Positions 1 through 8,276 of a DNA stretch of 9,660 bases are shown one piece after another. Both the position numbers and the translations under genes were made by a program. Origin of the DNA: Rhodospirillaceae bacterium (GTDB lineage: Bacteria; Pseudomonadota; Alphaproteobacteria; UBA9219). Where the stretch lies: positions 1-9,660 of the forward strand of contig DNGD01000093.1 of NCBI GenBank assembly GCA_003486725.1, written 5' to 3'. Every line of letters begins with the position of its first letter. Within the stretch, counting starts at the first letter, position 1. The notes beneath the pieces were generated by a model. The model saw only the letters and a program-made list of their open reading frames with translations, searched no databases and was not told the origin of the DNA.

Positions 1-2621
<2,621 letters not shown>

Positions 2622-2622
<1 letters not shown>

Positions 2623-2671
2623 AAGTTAGAGGTTGGGATTTGAAGGTTAGAGGTTGAGGTTGGAGATTAGG
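2622..2671. repeat. Degenerate purine-rich tandem repeat after the comEC stop
   Basis: Units beginning GAAGTTAGAGGTTGGGATTT (2622-2641) and GAAGGTTAGAGGTTGAGGTT (2642-2661) are imperfect copies about 20 bp long, followed by a weaker third (GGAGATTAG, 2662-2670). The tract starts at the comEC stop codon and is strongly purine-biased on the plus strand. No coding potential or defined function is visible. The remainder of the comEC-lexA spacer (2671-2767) has no gene; it contains a 12-nt perfect palindrome AAACGCGCGTTT at 2722-2733. Confidence 0.55.
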
Positions 2672-2767
2672 AATCAAAACCTCCCCCTCGTCTTCCCGCT
2701 CGGGGCATTTTTACCCTCCCAAAACGCGCGTTTATGGTCACTTTTCACCACAAAAGCGACGCTAGGA

Positions 2768-2820
2768 TATACGGTAAAAGCGTATAGAAAATCGCAAAGC
2801 GTATACGGAAAAAGCGTATA
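2768..2820. repeat. Array of TATACG-N7-CGTATA inverted repeats in the convergent spacer
   Basis: TATACG (2768-2773) pairs with CGTATA (2781-2786) across GTAAAAG, and TATACG (2802-2807) pairs with CGTATA (2815-2820) across GAAAAAG. The two units are 34 bp apart and nearly identical (17 of 18 bases between 2769-2786 and 2803-2820). A third AAAGCGTATA copy at 2796-2805 forms the palindrome CGTATACG (2800-2807) with the second unit. The array is A/T-rich compared with the surrounding genes. It lies between the ends of two convergent genes, so it is not an obvious promoter operator for either. Role unknown. Confidence 0.6.
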
Positions 2821-2834
2821 TTTGGGGGCGGTTC

Positions 2835-2855
2835 TGCCTATTTTTTAGGCATTTT
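2835..2855 (+). terminator. Weak hairpin, possible terminator between comEC and lexA
   Basis: TGCCTA (2835-2840) pairs with TAGGCA (2846-2851) around a T5 loop, followed by TTTT (2852-2855) on the plus strand. It sits about 9 nt beyond the lexA stop when read on the minus strand and about 210 nt after comEC. The stem is short and the T run modest, so function as a terminator, in either direction, is tentative. Confidence 0.35.
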
Positions 2856-2859
2856 GGCG

Positions 2860-3549
2860 TCAGTATTTACGGACAAGCCCCACAAGCGTCCCCTGCACCG
2901 TAACGCGGGAGGGCTCGAGCAGGCGGGTTTCATAGCGGGCATTGGCGGGCACGAGGGCGATGCCCTCTTTGCGCTTTTCCAAGTACTTAAGGGTTGCTTC
3001 CTGCCCATCCACCAGCGCAACGACAATCGCGCCATTATCGGCGGTGGGAGAGCGGCGGATAATCACATGATCGCCATCCATGATGCCGGCCTCGATCATC
3101 GAGTCACCCGCAACTTCCAGCGCATAATGCTCGCCGCCCACTTTGCCTTTGATATTGGCCAATAAAGAGGGCGGGATTTCCAAGTGATTTTGCACGTCGC
3201 TGATCGCCTCGATCGGCGTGCCCGCCGCGATGCGCCCATACAAAGGAAGAGAGAGAAGCGAGGAGGCCGCCTCGGCGGCTTGTTCGACGGCGGTGCGGAT
3301 TTTACGTGCGCCTTTCGCGATCTTGGTATCGCCGCCTTCCGGCAGGCGCAGGATTTCCAGTGCGCGAGCGCGATGCGGCAAACGACGGATAAAGCCGCGT
3401 TCCTCAAGGCCTGTAATCAGCCGGTGAATACCGGATTTCGAGCGAAGCCCTAGCGCGTCCTTCATCTCGTCAAACGAGGGTGGCACACCATCGCCCGCCA
3501 AACGATCGCGGATCAAAAACAACAATTCTTTTTGTTTACGCGTCAACAT
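2860..3549 (-). CDS. lexA: LexA, SOS response repressor with self-cleaving peptidase domain
   Basis: Represses DNA-damage genes and inactivates itself when RecA filaments stimulate autocleavage. The 229-residue product begins [10 protein letters not shown], the usual LexA opening. An N-terminal winged helix-turn-helix covers about 1-68 (P-P-S-F-D-E-M, then [20 protein letters not shown]). After a linker comes the S24 peptidase domain: cleavage site A109-G110 in G-R-I-A-A-G-T-P-I, nucleophile S150 in G-D-S-M-I-E-A-G-I, and general base K188 in E-A-T-L-K. The ATG at 3549 is preferred over an in-frame ATG at 3585, because GGAG (3558-3561 on the complement) sits 8 nt upstream and because the N terminus then matches the family. 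An SOS box lies about 50 bp upstream, implying autorepression. All catalytic residues are present, so it should be functional. Confidence 0.97.
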   Translation of the reverse strand: MLTRKQKELLFLIRDRLAGDGVPPSFDEMKDALGLRSKSGIHRLITGLEERGFIRRLPHRARALEILRLPEGGDTKIAKGARKIRTAVEQAAEAASSLLSLPLYGRIAAGTPIEAISDVQNHLEIPPSLLANIKGKVGGEHYALEVAGDSMIEAGIMDGDHVIIRRSPTADNGAIVVALVDGQEATLKYLEKRKEGIALVPANARYETRLLEPSRVTVQGTLVGLVRKY

Positions 3550-3579
3550 TGGGGCGGCTCCAAACAAGAAGGGGCAAGA

Positions 3580-3594
3580 GAACAAAACGGGAAT
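3580..3594. promoter_or_regulatory. Second, imperfect SOS-like box upstream of lexA
   Basis: GAAC-AAAACGG-GAAT matches the alphaproteobacterial LexA operator (GAAC-N7-GAAC on this strand) with one mismatch in the second half. It lies 5 bp from the perfect box at 3600-3614, on the lexA side. Its GAACAAA half also forms an inverted repeat with TTTGTTC at 3597-3603. Paired operators could give tighter autoregulation; occupancy is inference. Confidence 0.4.
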
Positions 3595-3599
3595 GCTTT

Positions 3600-3614
3600 G
3601 TTCTACTTTGGTTC
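3600..3614. promoter_or_regulatory. LexA operator (SOS box) GTTC-N7-GTTC
   Basis: The sequence GTTC-TACTTTG-GTTC is an exact match to the direct-repeat SOS box established for alphaproteobacterial LexA. It overlaps the predicted -10 and spacer of the lexA promoter, the position expected for autorepression. It is more than 110 bp from the flgE sigma-54 promoter, so control of the flagellar genes by LexA is unlikely. Confidence 0.85.
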
Positions 3615-3629
3615 CCCTCCCCCTGTCAA
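3600..3629 (-). promoter_or_regulatory. Predicted sigma-70 promoter of lexA
   Basis: On the minus strand, a perfect TTGACA (complement of 3624-3629) is followed after 18 bp by TAGAAC (complement of 3600-3605), a weak -10. The SOS box lies across the spacer and -10. This would start transcription around 3593 and leave a leader of roughly 45 nt. The -35 match is strong; the -10 assignment is tentative. Confidence 0.55.
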
Positions 3630-3646
3630 GACGTGTCTAGTGCGCG

Positions 3647-3675
3647 GGCAAGAAATGCCTAGCCGCAGGCAAGAA
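3647..3675. promoter_or_regulatory. Candidate enhancer for the sigma-54 activator of flgE
   Basis: GGCAAGAA occurs twice (3647-3654 and 3668-3675), exactly 21 bp apart, about two helical turns. Between and within the copies is an inverted repeat, TGCCT (3656-3660) and AGGCA (3667-3671). The site lies 50-80 bp upstream of the -24 element, where activators of sigma-54 promoters commonly bind. In Caulobacter-like systems the hook-gene activator is FlbD. Assignment to any named activator is inference from position. Confidence 0.35.
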
Positions 3676-3707
3676 GAACCCGCCGCTGCGCCGTGCAACC
3701 AGTTGAA

Positions 3708-3797
3708 TATCAACGATTTGTCGTTTGGCATGGCTCTTGCTCTTACTGCCCTTGAGTTCTTTGCGTTGGCATGTCGCCGGCGCCGTTATCAACGATT
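3708..3797. repeat. 11-bp direct repeat flanking the flgE promoter
   Basis: TATCAACGATT occurs at 3708-3718, just upstream of the sigma-54 -24 element, and again at 3787-3797, next to the flgE ribosome site. The copies are 79 bp apart and bracket the promoter. The first copy also forms an inverted repeat, AACGA (3712-3716) with TCGTT (3721-3725). It could be a regulator site; no regulator can be named. Confidence 0.4.
3726..3741 (+). promoter_or_regulatory. Sigma-54 promoter of the flgE operon
   Basis: TGGCATG-GCTC-TTGCT matches the sigma-54 consensus TGGCACG-N4-TTGC(A/T) at all but one defined position, with the invariant GG and GC at the right spacing. The start of transcription would be near 3752, leaving a leader of about 55 nt before flgE. 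Hook genes in Caulobacter and relatives use sigma-54, so motif and context agree. No sigma-70-like promoter is evident closer to the gene. Confidence 0.8.
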
Positions 3798-3807
3798 GAG
3801 GTGTTTC

Positions 3808-5463
3808 ATGTCCCTTTACGCAGCTATGCAGGTCGCCGTCGGCGGTCTTACCGCCCAGTCCGCTTCCATCGGCAACATTTCTGATAATCTTGCCAACTCG
3901 CAGACGACGGGTTTTAAAGCCATTGAAACGCGCTTTGAATCGCTGGTCACCCAATCCAACCAATTCGCGAACGATCCAGGTGGTGTGCGCGCCACGCCTT
4001 ATTACACCAACAGCGAACAAGGCAACCTTGTTCAATCCTCCAACGCAACCGCGCTGGCGATTTCCGGTCAAGGCTTCTTCCCTGTGCGCCCCGCTGTGGT
4101 TGGCGCGAATGGCACCACGACGTTCGGCAATACGACGTACTTTACACGGTCGGGCGATTTCAACCTCGACAAGAGTGGTTATCTTGTCAACGGCGGGGGA
4201 TATTATCTGACGGGTTACGCCGTTGATTTGACGGGCGTCGTCGACACATCGTCTTCGGATCCCATTCGCTTGTCAGACCTTCTTGATAACCCGGTTGGCA
4301 CGTCCGCCGTAGATTACGCGGCCAACTTGCCATCAAGCGAAGATATCAACTTTGTCTCCTCACCTTCCACCATTCAGGTCTATGACTCTCTGGGTGGCTC
4401 GCACGACATGACCTTTACCTGGACAAAAACGGGCACCAGCACATGGAACCTCCATATGGTCGTTCCCGATAGCGTTTCAGACGGCGGCACTCCCCCCACC
4501 TATTCCGATTATGACGTCACGGTTCCCTTCAACTTCAACAATACAACAAACTCGGGTACTATTGCGTCAATCGGCACGGCAACACCCGCCGCCGCTTCTA
4601 CGCTCGCGATCACGAACGGCGTAACGTTAACGGCGGCAGCGATCGGTGCGGCCGGAAACAATATTGATATGACCATCGCCGCCGGATCGGGGGCTGGGCT
4701 TTACACGGTGACCATTACCGACGGAACGACGACGGAAACCTATACCGACATCAACAATGCGCCCGCCAATGCGCTTTGGGGAAATCTGAATACGGCTATC
4801 GCGGCGGGGCCGTCGACGCTTGTCACGTCGGCCGTGAACGGAACCGGCAATCTGGATCCTACAACCCTCACCTTGCCCACTGCCTATGATTTTGCTGGCG
4901 GCTCGAACGCCGAAGTTTATACGGTTGTCAACAATTCGGCTGCTCCTGAAAACAAGGCACAGATCAGCCTCAATCTCGCCTTTGCTGGCGCAGGCGCACA
5001 ACCCATTACGATTAACTTTGGCACCTATGACAAATCCAAAGGCGTGACGCAGTTCGATGACACGACCGTTTCGGTGACAACCTTCGATCAAAATGGTATT
5101 CCTCGCGGCTCGTTCCAAAGTCTGTCGATTGACTCCAACGGCTATGTCGCGCTGAACTACGATAACGGACGCACGCGAACCATCGCGCAGATCCCCGTCG
5201 TTCAATTCTTTGCGCAAGACAAGCTGCAACGCGTCACCGGTGGCGCGTATGAGCAGACGCTGGCGTCGGGGTCGGCACGTTACAGCGCGCCCGGCACCAA
5301 CGGCGCGGGCACGGTAATCGGAAACGCGCTGGAAGGCTCGAACGTCGATATCGCGGATGAATTCACCAAGCTGATCCAAGCGCAGCAGGTATATTCAGCC
5401 AACGCCAAAACCATCACGACGACCAACAATATGATGCAGGAAGCCATCAATATCATCCGGTAA
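3808..5463 (+). CDS. flgE: Flagellar hook protein FlgE
   Basis: Structural subunit of the hook, exported by the flagellar type III apparatus and polymerised under the hook cap. The 551-residue product starts M-S-L-Y-A-A-M with GAGGTG (3798-3803) just upstream; the reading frame is open further upstream, but that part lacks family features and overlaps the promoter. The N terminus has the rod/hook motif D-N-L-A-N-S-Q-T-T-G-F-K (about 28-39), and S-G-Q-G-F-F lies near 85-90. The D2 core includes V-Y-D-S-L-G-G-S-H (from about 191) and Y-D-N-G-R-T near 451-456. The C terminus carries E-G-S-N-V-D-I-A-D-E-F-T-K-L-I-Q-A-Q-Q-V-Y, the diagnostic hook helix. No cysteines are seen. An approximately 87-residue module at residues 273-359, interrupting the D2 region, is shared with FlgK. 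First gene of the sigma-54 operon, 33 bp before flgK. Confidence 0.95.
   Translation: MSLYAAMQVAVGGLTAQSASIGNISDNLANSQTTGFKAIETRFESLVTQSNQFANDPGGVRATPYYTNSEQGNLVQSSNATALAISGQGFFPVRPAVVGANGTTTFGNTTYFTRSGDFNLDKSGYLVNGGGYYLTGYAVDLTGVVDTSSSDPIRLSDLLDNPVGTSAVDYAANLPSSEDINFVSSPSTIQVYDSLGGSHDMTFTWTKTGTSTWNLHMVVPDSVSDGGTPPTYSDYDVTVPFNFNNTTNSGTIASIGTATPAAASTLAITNGVTLTAAAIGAAGNNIDMTIAAGSGAGLYTVTITDGTTTETYTDINNAPANALWGNLNTAIAAGPSTLVTSAVNGTGNLDPTTLTLPTAYDFAGGSNAEVYTVVNNSAAPENKAQISLNLAFAGAGAQPITINFGTYDKSKGVTQFDDTTVSVTTFDQNGIPRGSFQSLSIDSNGYVALNYDNGRTRTIAQIPVVQFFAQDKLQRVTGGAYEQTLASGSARYSAPGTNGAGTVIGNALEGSNVDIADEFTKLIQAQQVYSANAKTITTTNNMMQEAINIIR
4624..4884 (+). repeat. Module in FlgE (residues 273-359) shared with FlgK
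   Basis: The encoded segment starts T-L-T-A-A-A-I-G-A-A-G-N-N-I, passes through Y-T-V-T-I-T-D-G-T-T-T-E-T-Y and ends AVNGTGNLDPTTLTLPTA. It aligns by hand with FlgK residues 340-430, with about 56 identities in 80 gap-free columns, and the last 18 residues are identical. DNA differences in those 18 codons are all synonymous. It lies in the variable outer domain of the hook protein, which is normally the least conserved part. It is threonine/alanine/glycine-rich, with the look of a small beta-rich surface domain. Confidence 0.8.
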
Positions 5464-5496
5464 CGTACTGTCGGTTTTTGTAAAGGATAACACCGT

Positions 5497-7257
5497 ATGT
5501 CTTTGGCATCCGCCCTCACGATTTCGCTTTCGGGTATTCAGGCCACGTCCACGCAGTTGGAGCTGACGGCCAGCAATATCTCGAACGCGGCAACCGAAGG
5601 CTACTCGACCAAACGCGCCATTCTGTCCCCGGCGACGCTGGGGTCTGTTGGCGGCGGCACGCAAGTCATCGGGTTTTCCCGCGCCGAAAACGCGGCGCTT
5701 TACACAACCCTGACCACCGCAACGTCGGATGCAGGCCTGCGCGCCACGCAGAATAACTATCTGCAACAGGTGCAGGATATTCTGGGCACCAGCAGCAGCG
5801 ACAATCCAACGCTGGCCACAACCTTGACCAACTTTGTCAACGCGTGGAAGGAGCTGGCCGCCTCGCCGGAAAGTCTGGTCGCCAAGCGTCAGGTTGTGCA
5901 GGACGCAACGACGTTCGTCGATGAAGTGCGCCGCATTTCAACAGAGGTCGAAGCGCTGGACCGTCAATGCACAGGCGAAATTAACGCGACGCTTGTGGAT
6001 TTGAACGGCTACCTTGAACAAATCAGGGACATAAACCAGAAGATATCGCAAGCGATCAACTCCAACCTGTCTTCCGGCGATCTTCAGGATCAACGCGACC
6101 AGCTTGTCTTGAAAGTGTCTGAAATCACGGGCGTCACGGTTCTAACCCGCAGTTTCGGTCAAATCGCCCTTTACACATCGACAGGCTATCAACTTGTTGA
6201 CGGAAGCTCGGCGCGCGAATTCTCCTATGACGGCACAACGGTTTCCTCGGTCTCCAACCCCGGCCTTTCCCTCAACACCGCGCTCGCCGGCGGAAGCCTC
6301 GACGCGCTCGTTAATTTCCGCGCAACGACCACACCCATCAGCACCGCCCCCGGTACCAGCGTCATCCAGAAACTGCGCAGCCAGCTGGACATGATCGTCG
6401 GCATGTTTACCAACACCGTGACGTCAGCCACATCGACGCAAGATACCTTTGCCGCTGCCTATAACGCGCCGGATGACGTCGCCGCCGCCACAATCGGTCT
6501 GGCGGATGCGCTGACTTTTACGGCCGCCGCGACTGGCCCCGCCGGAAACACCATCACCGTCACTGTCGCGGATGATCTGGTCAATGTCGGCAATTACGAA
6601 GTTACCATCACCAACGGCACGGTCACGGAAACCTATAGCAATTTGTCGAATGGCCTTGTGCCCGGCGCGAACGAGTTATGGACCAATCTTTCCGCCGCCA
6701 TCGCTGGCGCCCCTTCCGCTCTCGTCACCACAGCCGTCAACGGAACGGGCAATCTTGACCCCACCACACTGACTCTTCCGACCGCGCCGCCCCTTCAGTT
6801 GGCCGGTGGGTACAGCGATATTATTCCCGTGTTGCCCGGCGAGCTTTCAACCGACTTTTTTGTCGGCACAAACCGCACAACCTTTGCCGTCAACGCCGCG
6901 TTACTTGACGGCACGGCAACCGTCAAAACAGCGGCGGCCATCGGCGTTACGGACGCCCTGCTTGATGCGACGCGCGCGTTCGGCAGCGACGGGTTGGCGC
7001 TCGCCAACACCAGCTATGTGTCCGTTATCAGCGCAAGCCTCACCTCCTTTCAGCAGGCCGCCAACAATGTGGCAACGCTGAAGACGACAGCCGAGAACGC
7101 TCGCTCCTATCTTGAAGAACGTTATTCCAACGAGACGGGCGTCAATGTCGATAACGAGCTTGTCAATCTGACGACGCTCCAAAACTCTTACGCGGCCTCG
7201 GCGCACGTGATGTCCGTCGTGCAGGATCTTTTCATAAAGCTTGAGCAGCTCCTTTAA
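5497..7257 (+). CDS. flgK: Flagellar hook-associated protein 1, FlgK
   Basis: First junction protein between hook and filament, exported through the flagellar channel. The 586-residue product starts at ATG 5497, with AAAGGA (5482-5487) 9 nt upstream. Near residues 26-38 is the typical N-terminal motif S-N-I-S-N-A-A-T-E-G-Y-S-T. A helical region with heptad-like character follows (about 70-220), including L-R-A-T-Q-N-N-Y-L and D-Q-R-D-Q-L-V. The C terminus (about 525-586) has E-R-Y-S-N-E-T-G-V-N-V-D-N-E-L-V-N-L-T-T-L-Q-N-S-Y-A-A-S, the diagnostic FlgK/FlgE-type terminal helix, ending L-E-Q-L-L. Residues 340-430 form a module shared with FlgE. A single cysteine (residue 158, TGC at 5968-5970) is unusual for a secreted flagellar axial protein. 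Its stop codon overlaps the flgL ribosome site, suggesting coupled translation. Confidence 0.95.
   Translation: MSLASALTISLSGIQATSTQLELTASNISNAATEGYSTKRAILSPATLGSVGGGTQVIGFSRAENAALYTTLTTATSDAGLRATQNNYLQQVQDILGTSSSDNPTLATTLTNFVNAWKELAASPESLVAKRQVVQDATTFVDEVRRISTEVEALDRQCTGEINATLVDLNGYLEQIRDINQKISQAINSNLSSGDLQDQRDQLVLKVSEITGVTVLTRSFGQIALYTSTGYQLVDGSSAREFSYDGTTVSSVSNPGLSLNTALAGGSLDALVNFRATTTPISTAPGTSVIQKLRSQLDMIVGMFTNTVTSATSTQDTFAAAYNAPDDVAAATIGLADALTFTAAATGPAGNTITVTVADDLVNVGNYEVTITNGTVTETYSNLSNGLVPGANELWTNLSAAIAGAPSALVTTAVNGTGNLDPTTLTLPTAPPLQLAGGYSDIIPVLPGELSTDFFVGTNRTTFAVNAALLDGTATVKTAAAIGVTDALLDATRAFGSDGLALANTSYVSVISASLTSFQQAANNVATLKTTAENARSYLEERYSNETGVNVDNELVNLTTLQNSYAASAHVMSVVQDLFIKLEQLL
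6514..6786 (+). repeat. Module in FlgK (residues 340-430) shared with FlgE
   Basis: Counterpart of the FlgE module. It begins T-F-T-A-A-A-T-G-P-A-G-N-T-I, continues Y-E-V-T-I-T-N-G-T-V-T-E-T-Y and ends with the same 18 residues AVNGTGNLDPTTLTLPTA. It differs from the FlgE copy by a 1-residue and a 2-4-residue indel, one near each end of the Y-x-V-T-I-T core. It sits in the variable centre of FlgK. Codon use in the two copies differs throughout, arguing against a very recent DNA duplication. Confidence 0.8.
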
Positions 7258-7269
7258 AGGAATATTGTT

Positions 7270-8244
7270 ATGGTCGACAGCATCAGCACCATGGGGCTCA
7301 GCCTCTCCAGCAGCAAGAACCTGACCTCGGGGATGGTGTTGCTGTCCAAATTGTCGGAACAGCTGACGACGGGAAAATACTCGACCAACCTGACGGACTA
7401 CTCGTCCGCCAGCGCGCAAAAACTGCTGAACTTCAACAGCGAGCTCGACCAGCAAGCCGGTTTTCTGAACGTGATCAACACCATTGCGCCGCGCATGGAA
7501 GTCTACAATTTGTCCATGGAAGGCGTCGAAGACGCCGCGTCGCAGGCTCTTTCCTCCATCGCGGCCTCCACCAACTATAACGTCGGCACGAACGCGGCGC
7601 TGGCCAGCCAGATTCAGGGACTGATGGATCAGGTATCCTATTCCCTTAACCAGAAAGTTGGTGATCGTTTTATCTTTTCGGGAAGCCGTTACGGTCAGGC
7701 GCCTGTGGGCGATATTACGGCGCTGCCCGTTCCGCCCACCGAAGTGGATCCATATCTGGCGACAGGCGATGCCGTCCCTTCCTATGATACGGATTACGAT
7801 CCGCTGGACACTGCGGCGCTCGTTCCCGAAGCCAATGTAAGAGAACGCGTGTCTATCGATACGACGAAAAAACTGACCTATGGCGTCACCAGCAACGAAG
7901 ATGGTTTCCAACAAGTCATCATGGGGCTGCGCTTCGCCTATGCCGCCACGCAGGATCCGGCCAATTACGGAACGCTAATGGCGACCGCAAACAAGCTTTT
8001 GGGCACCGGCCTTGGCAATGTCCGCGCAACACATACGGATACGACCAACGCCTACGCGACCTTGAACAAAGCCAAGGAAACGATTCAGGCGAAAGAAATC
8101 ACACTTAAAAATCAGGTCGACAACATCGAAAGCGTTGACCTGAATGAAGTCGCTGTTAAGATCACAACGCTACAGGCGCAGCTTCAGGCGTCCTACTCGG
8201 CTGTCTCAAACTTAATCAATCTTACTATTCTTGATTATCTTTGA
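7270..8244 (+). CDS. flgL: Flagellar hook-associated protein 3, FlgL
   Basis: Second hook-filament junction protein, sitting between FlgK and flagellin. The 324-residue product starts at ATG 7270, with AAAGGA (7256-7261) 8 nt upstream, overlapping the flgK TAA. The N terminus has the flagellin-type helix (L-S-E-Q-L-T-T-G-K-Y, residues 29-38), then Y-S-S-A-S-A-Q-K-L-L-N-F-N-S-E-L. Near residue 130 is K-V-G-D-R-F-I-F-S-G-S-R, typical of FlgL. The C terminus ends L-Q-A-S-Y-S-A-V-S-N-L-I-N-L-T-I-L-D-Y-L, the usual FlgL close, which differs from most flagellins. No cysteine is seen and it lacks the module shared by FlgE and FlgK. The closely spaced neighbours and the order flgE-flgK-flgL favour FlgL over a flagellin. 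Confidence 0.92.
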   Translation: MVDSISTMGLSLSSSKNLTSGMVLLSKLSEQLTTGKYSTNLTDYSSASAQKLLNFNSELDQQAGFLNVINTIAPRMEVYNLSMEGVEDAASQALSSIAASTNYNVGTNAALASQIQGLMDQVSYSLNQKVGDRFIFSGSRYGQAPVGDITALPVPPTEVDPYLATGDAVPSYDTDYDPLDTAALVPEANVRERVSIDTTKKLTYGVTSNEDGFQQVIMGLRFAYAATQDPANYGTLMATANKLLGTGLGNVRATHTDTTNAYATLNKAKETIQAKEITLKNQVDNIESVDLNEVAVKITTLQAQLQASYSAVSNLINLTILDYL

Positions 8245-8276
8245 TTTCTATTTTTAAAAACCAGGGAGTCTCCTTA

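Noticed and set aside
2680..2706. Possible second copy of the comEC palindromic element, suggested by CCTCCCCCTC at 2680-2689
   Set aside because: Only about 10 bases are shared (also CCCTCCCCCT at 3615-3624) and no matching hairpins follow, so similarity is probably compositional.
3550..3585. Longer LexA start at 3585
   Set aside because: Adds 12 residues not expected for LexA; the start at 3549 has GGAG at 8 nt and matches the family.
3763..3780. Second sigma-54-like site starting TTGGCATG
   Set aside because: Has a -24-like TGGCATG but no TTGC at the required spacing.
3532..3807. N-terminal extension of flgE to an upstream ATG at 3532
   Set aside because: The extra 92 residues overlap the lexA 5' end, the SOS box and the sigma-54 promoter, and precede the standard FlgE N terminus, which has its own ribosome site.
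4627..5379. Minus-strand frame of 250 codons antisense to flgE
   Set aside because: Low-complexity shadow translation rich in Arg and Gly; overlaps a secure flgE reading frame.
6901..7914. Minus-strand frame of 337 codons across the flgK-flgL junction
   Set aside because: Antisense to two well-recognised genes, with no recognisable domain or ribosome site.
8264..8273. GGAG-T-CTCC palindrome over the ribosome site of the methyltransferase-like gene
   Set aside because: A one-base loop cannot fold into a stable hairpin; most likely coincidental around a normal Shine-Dalgarno.
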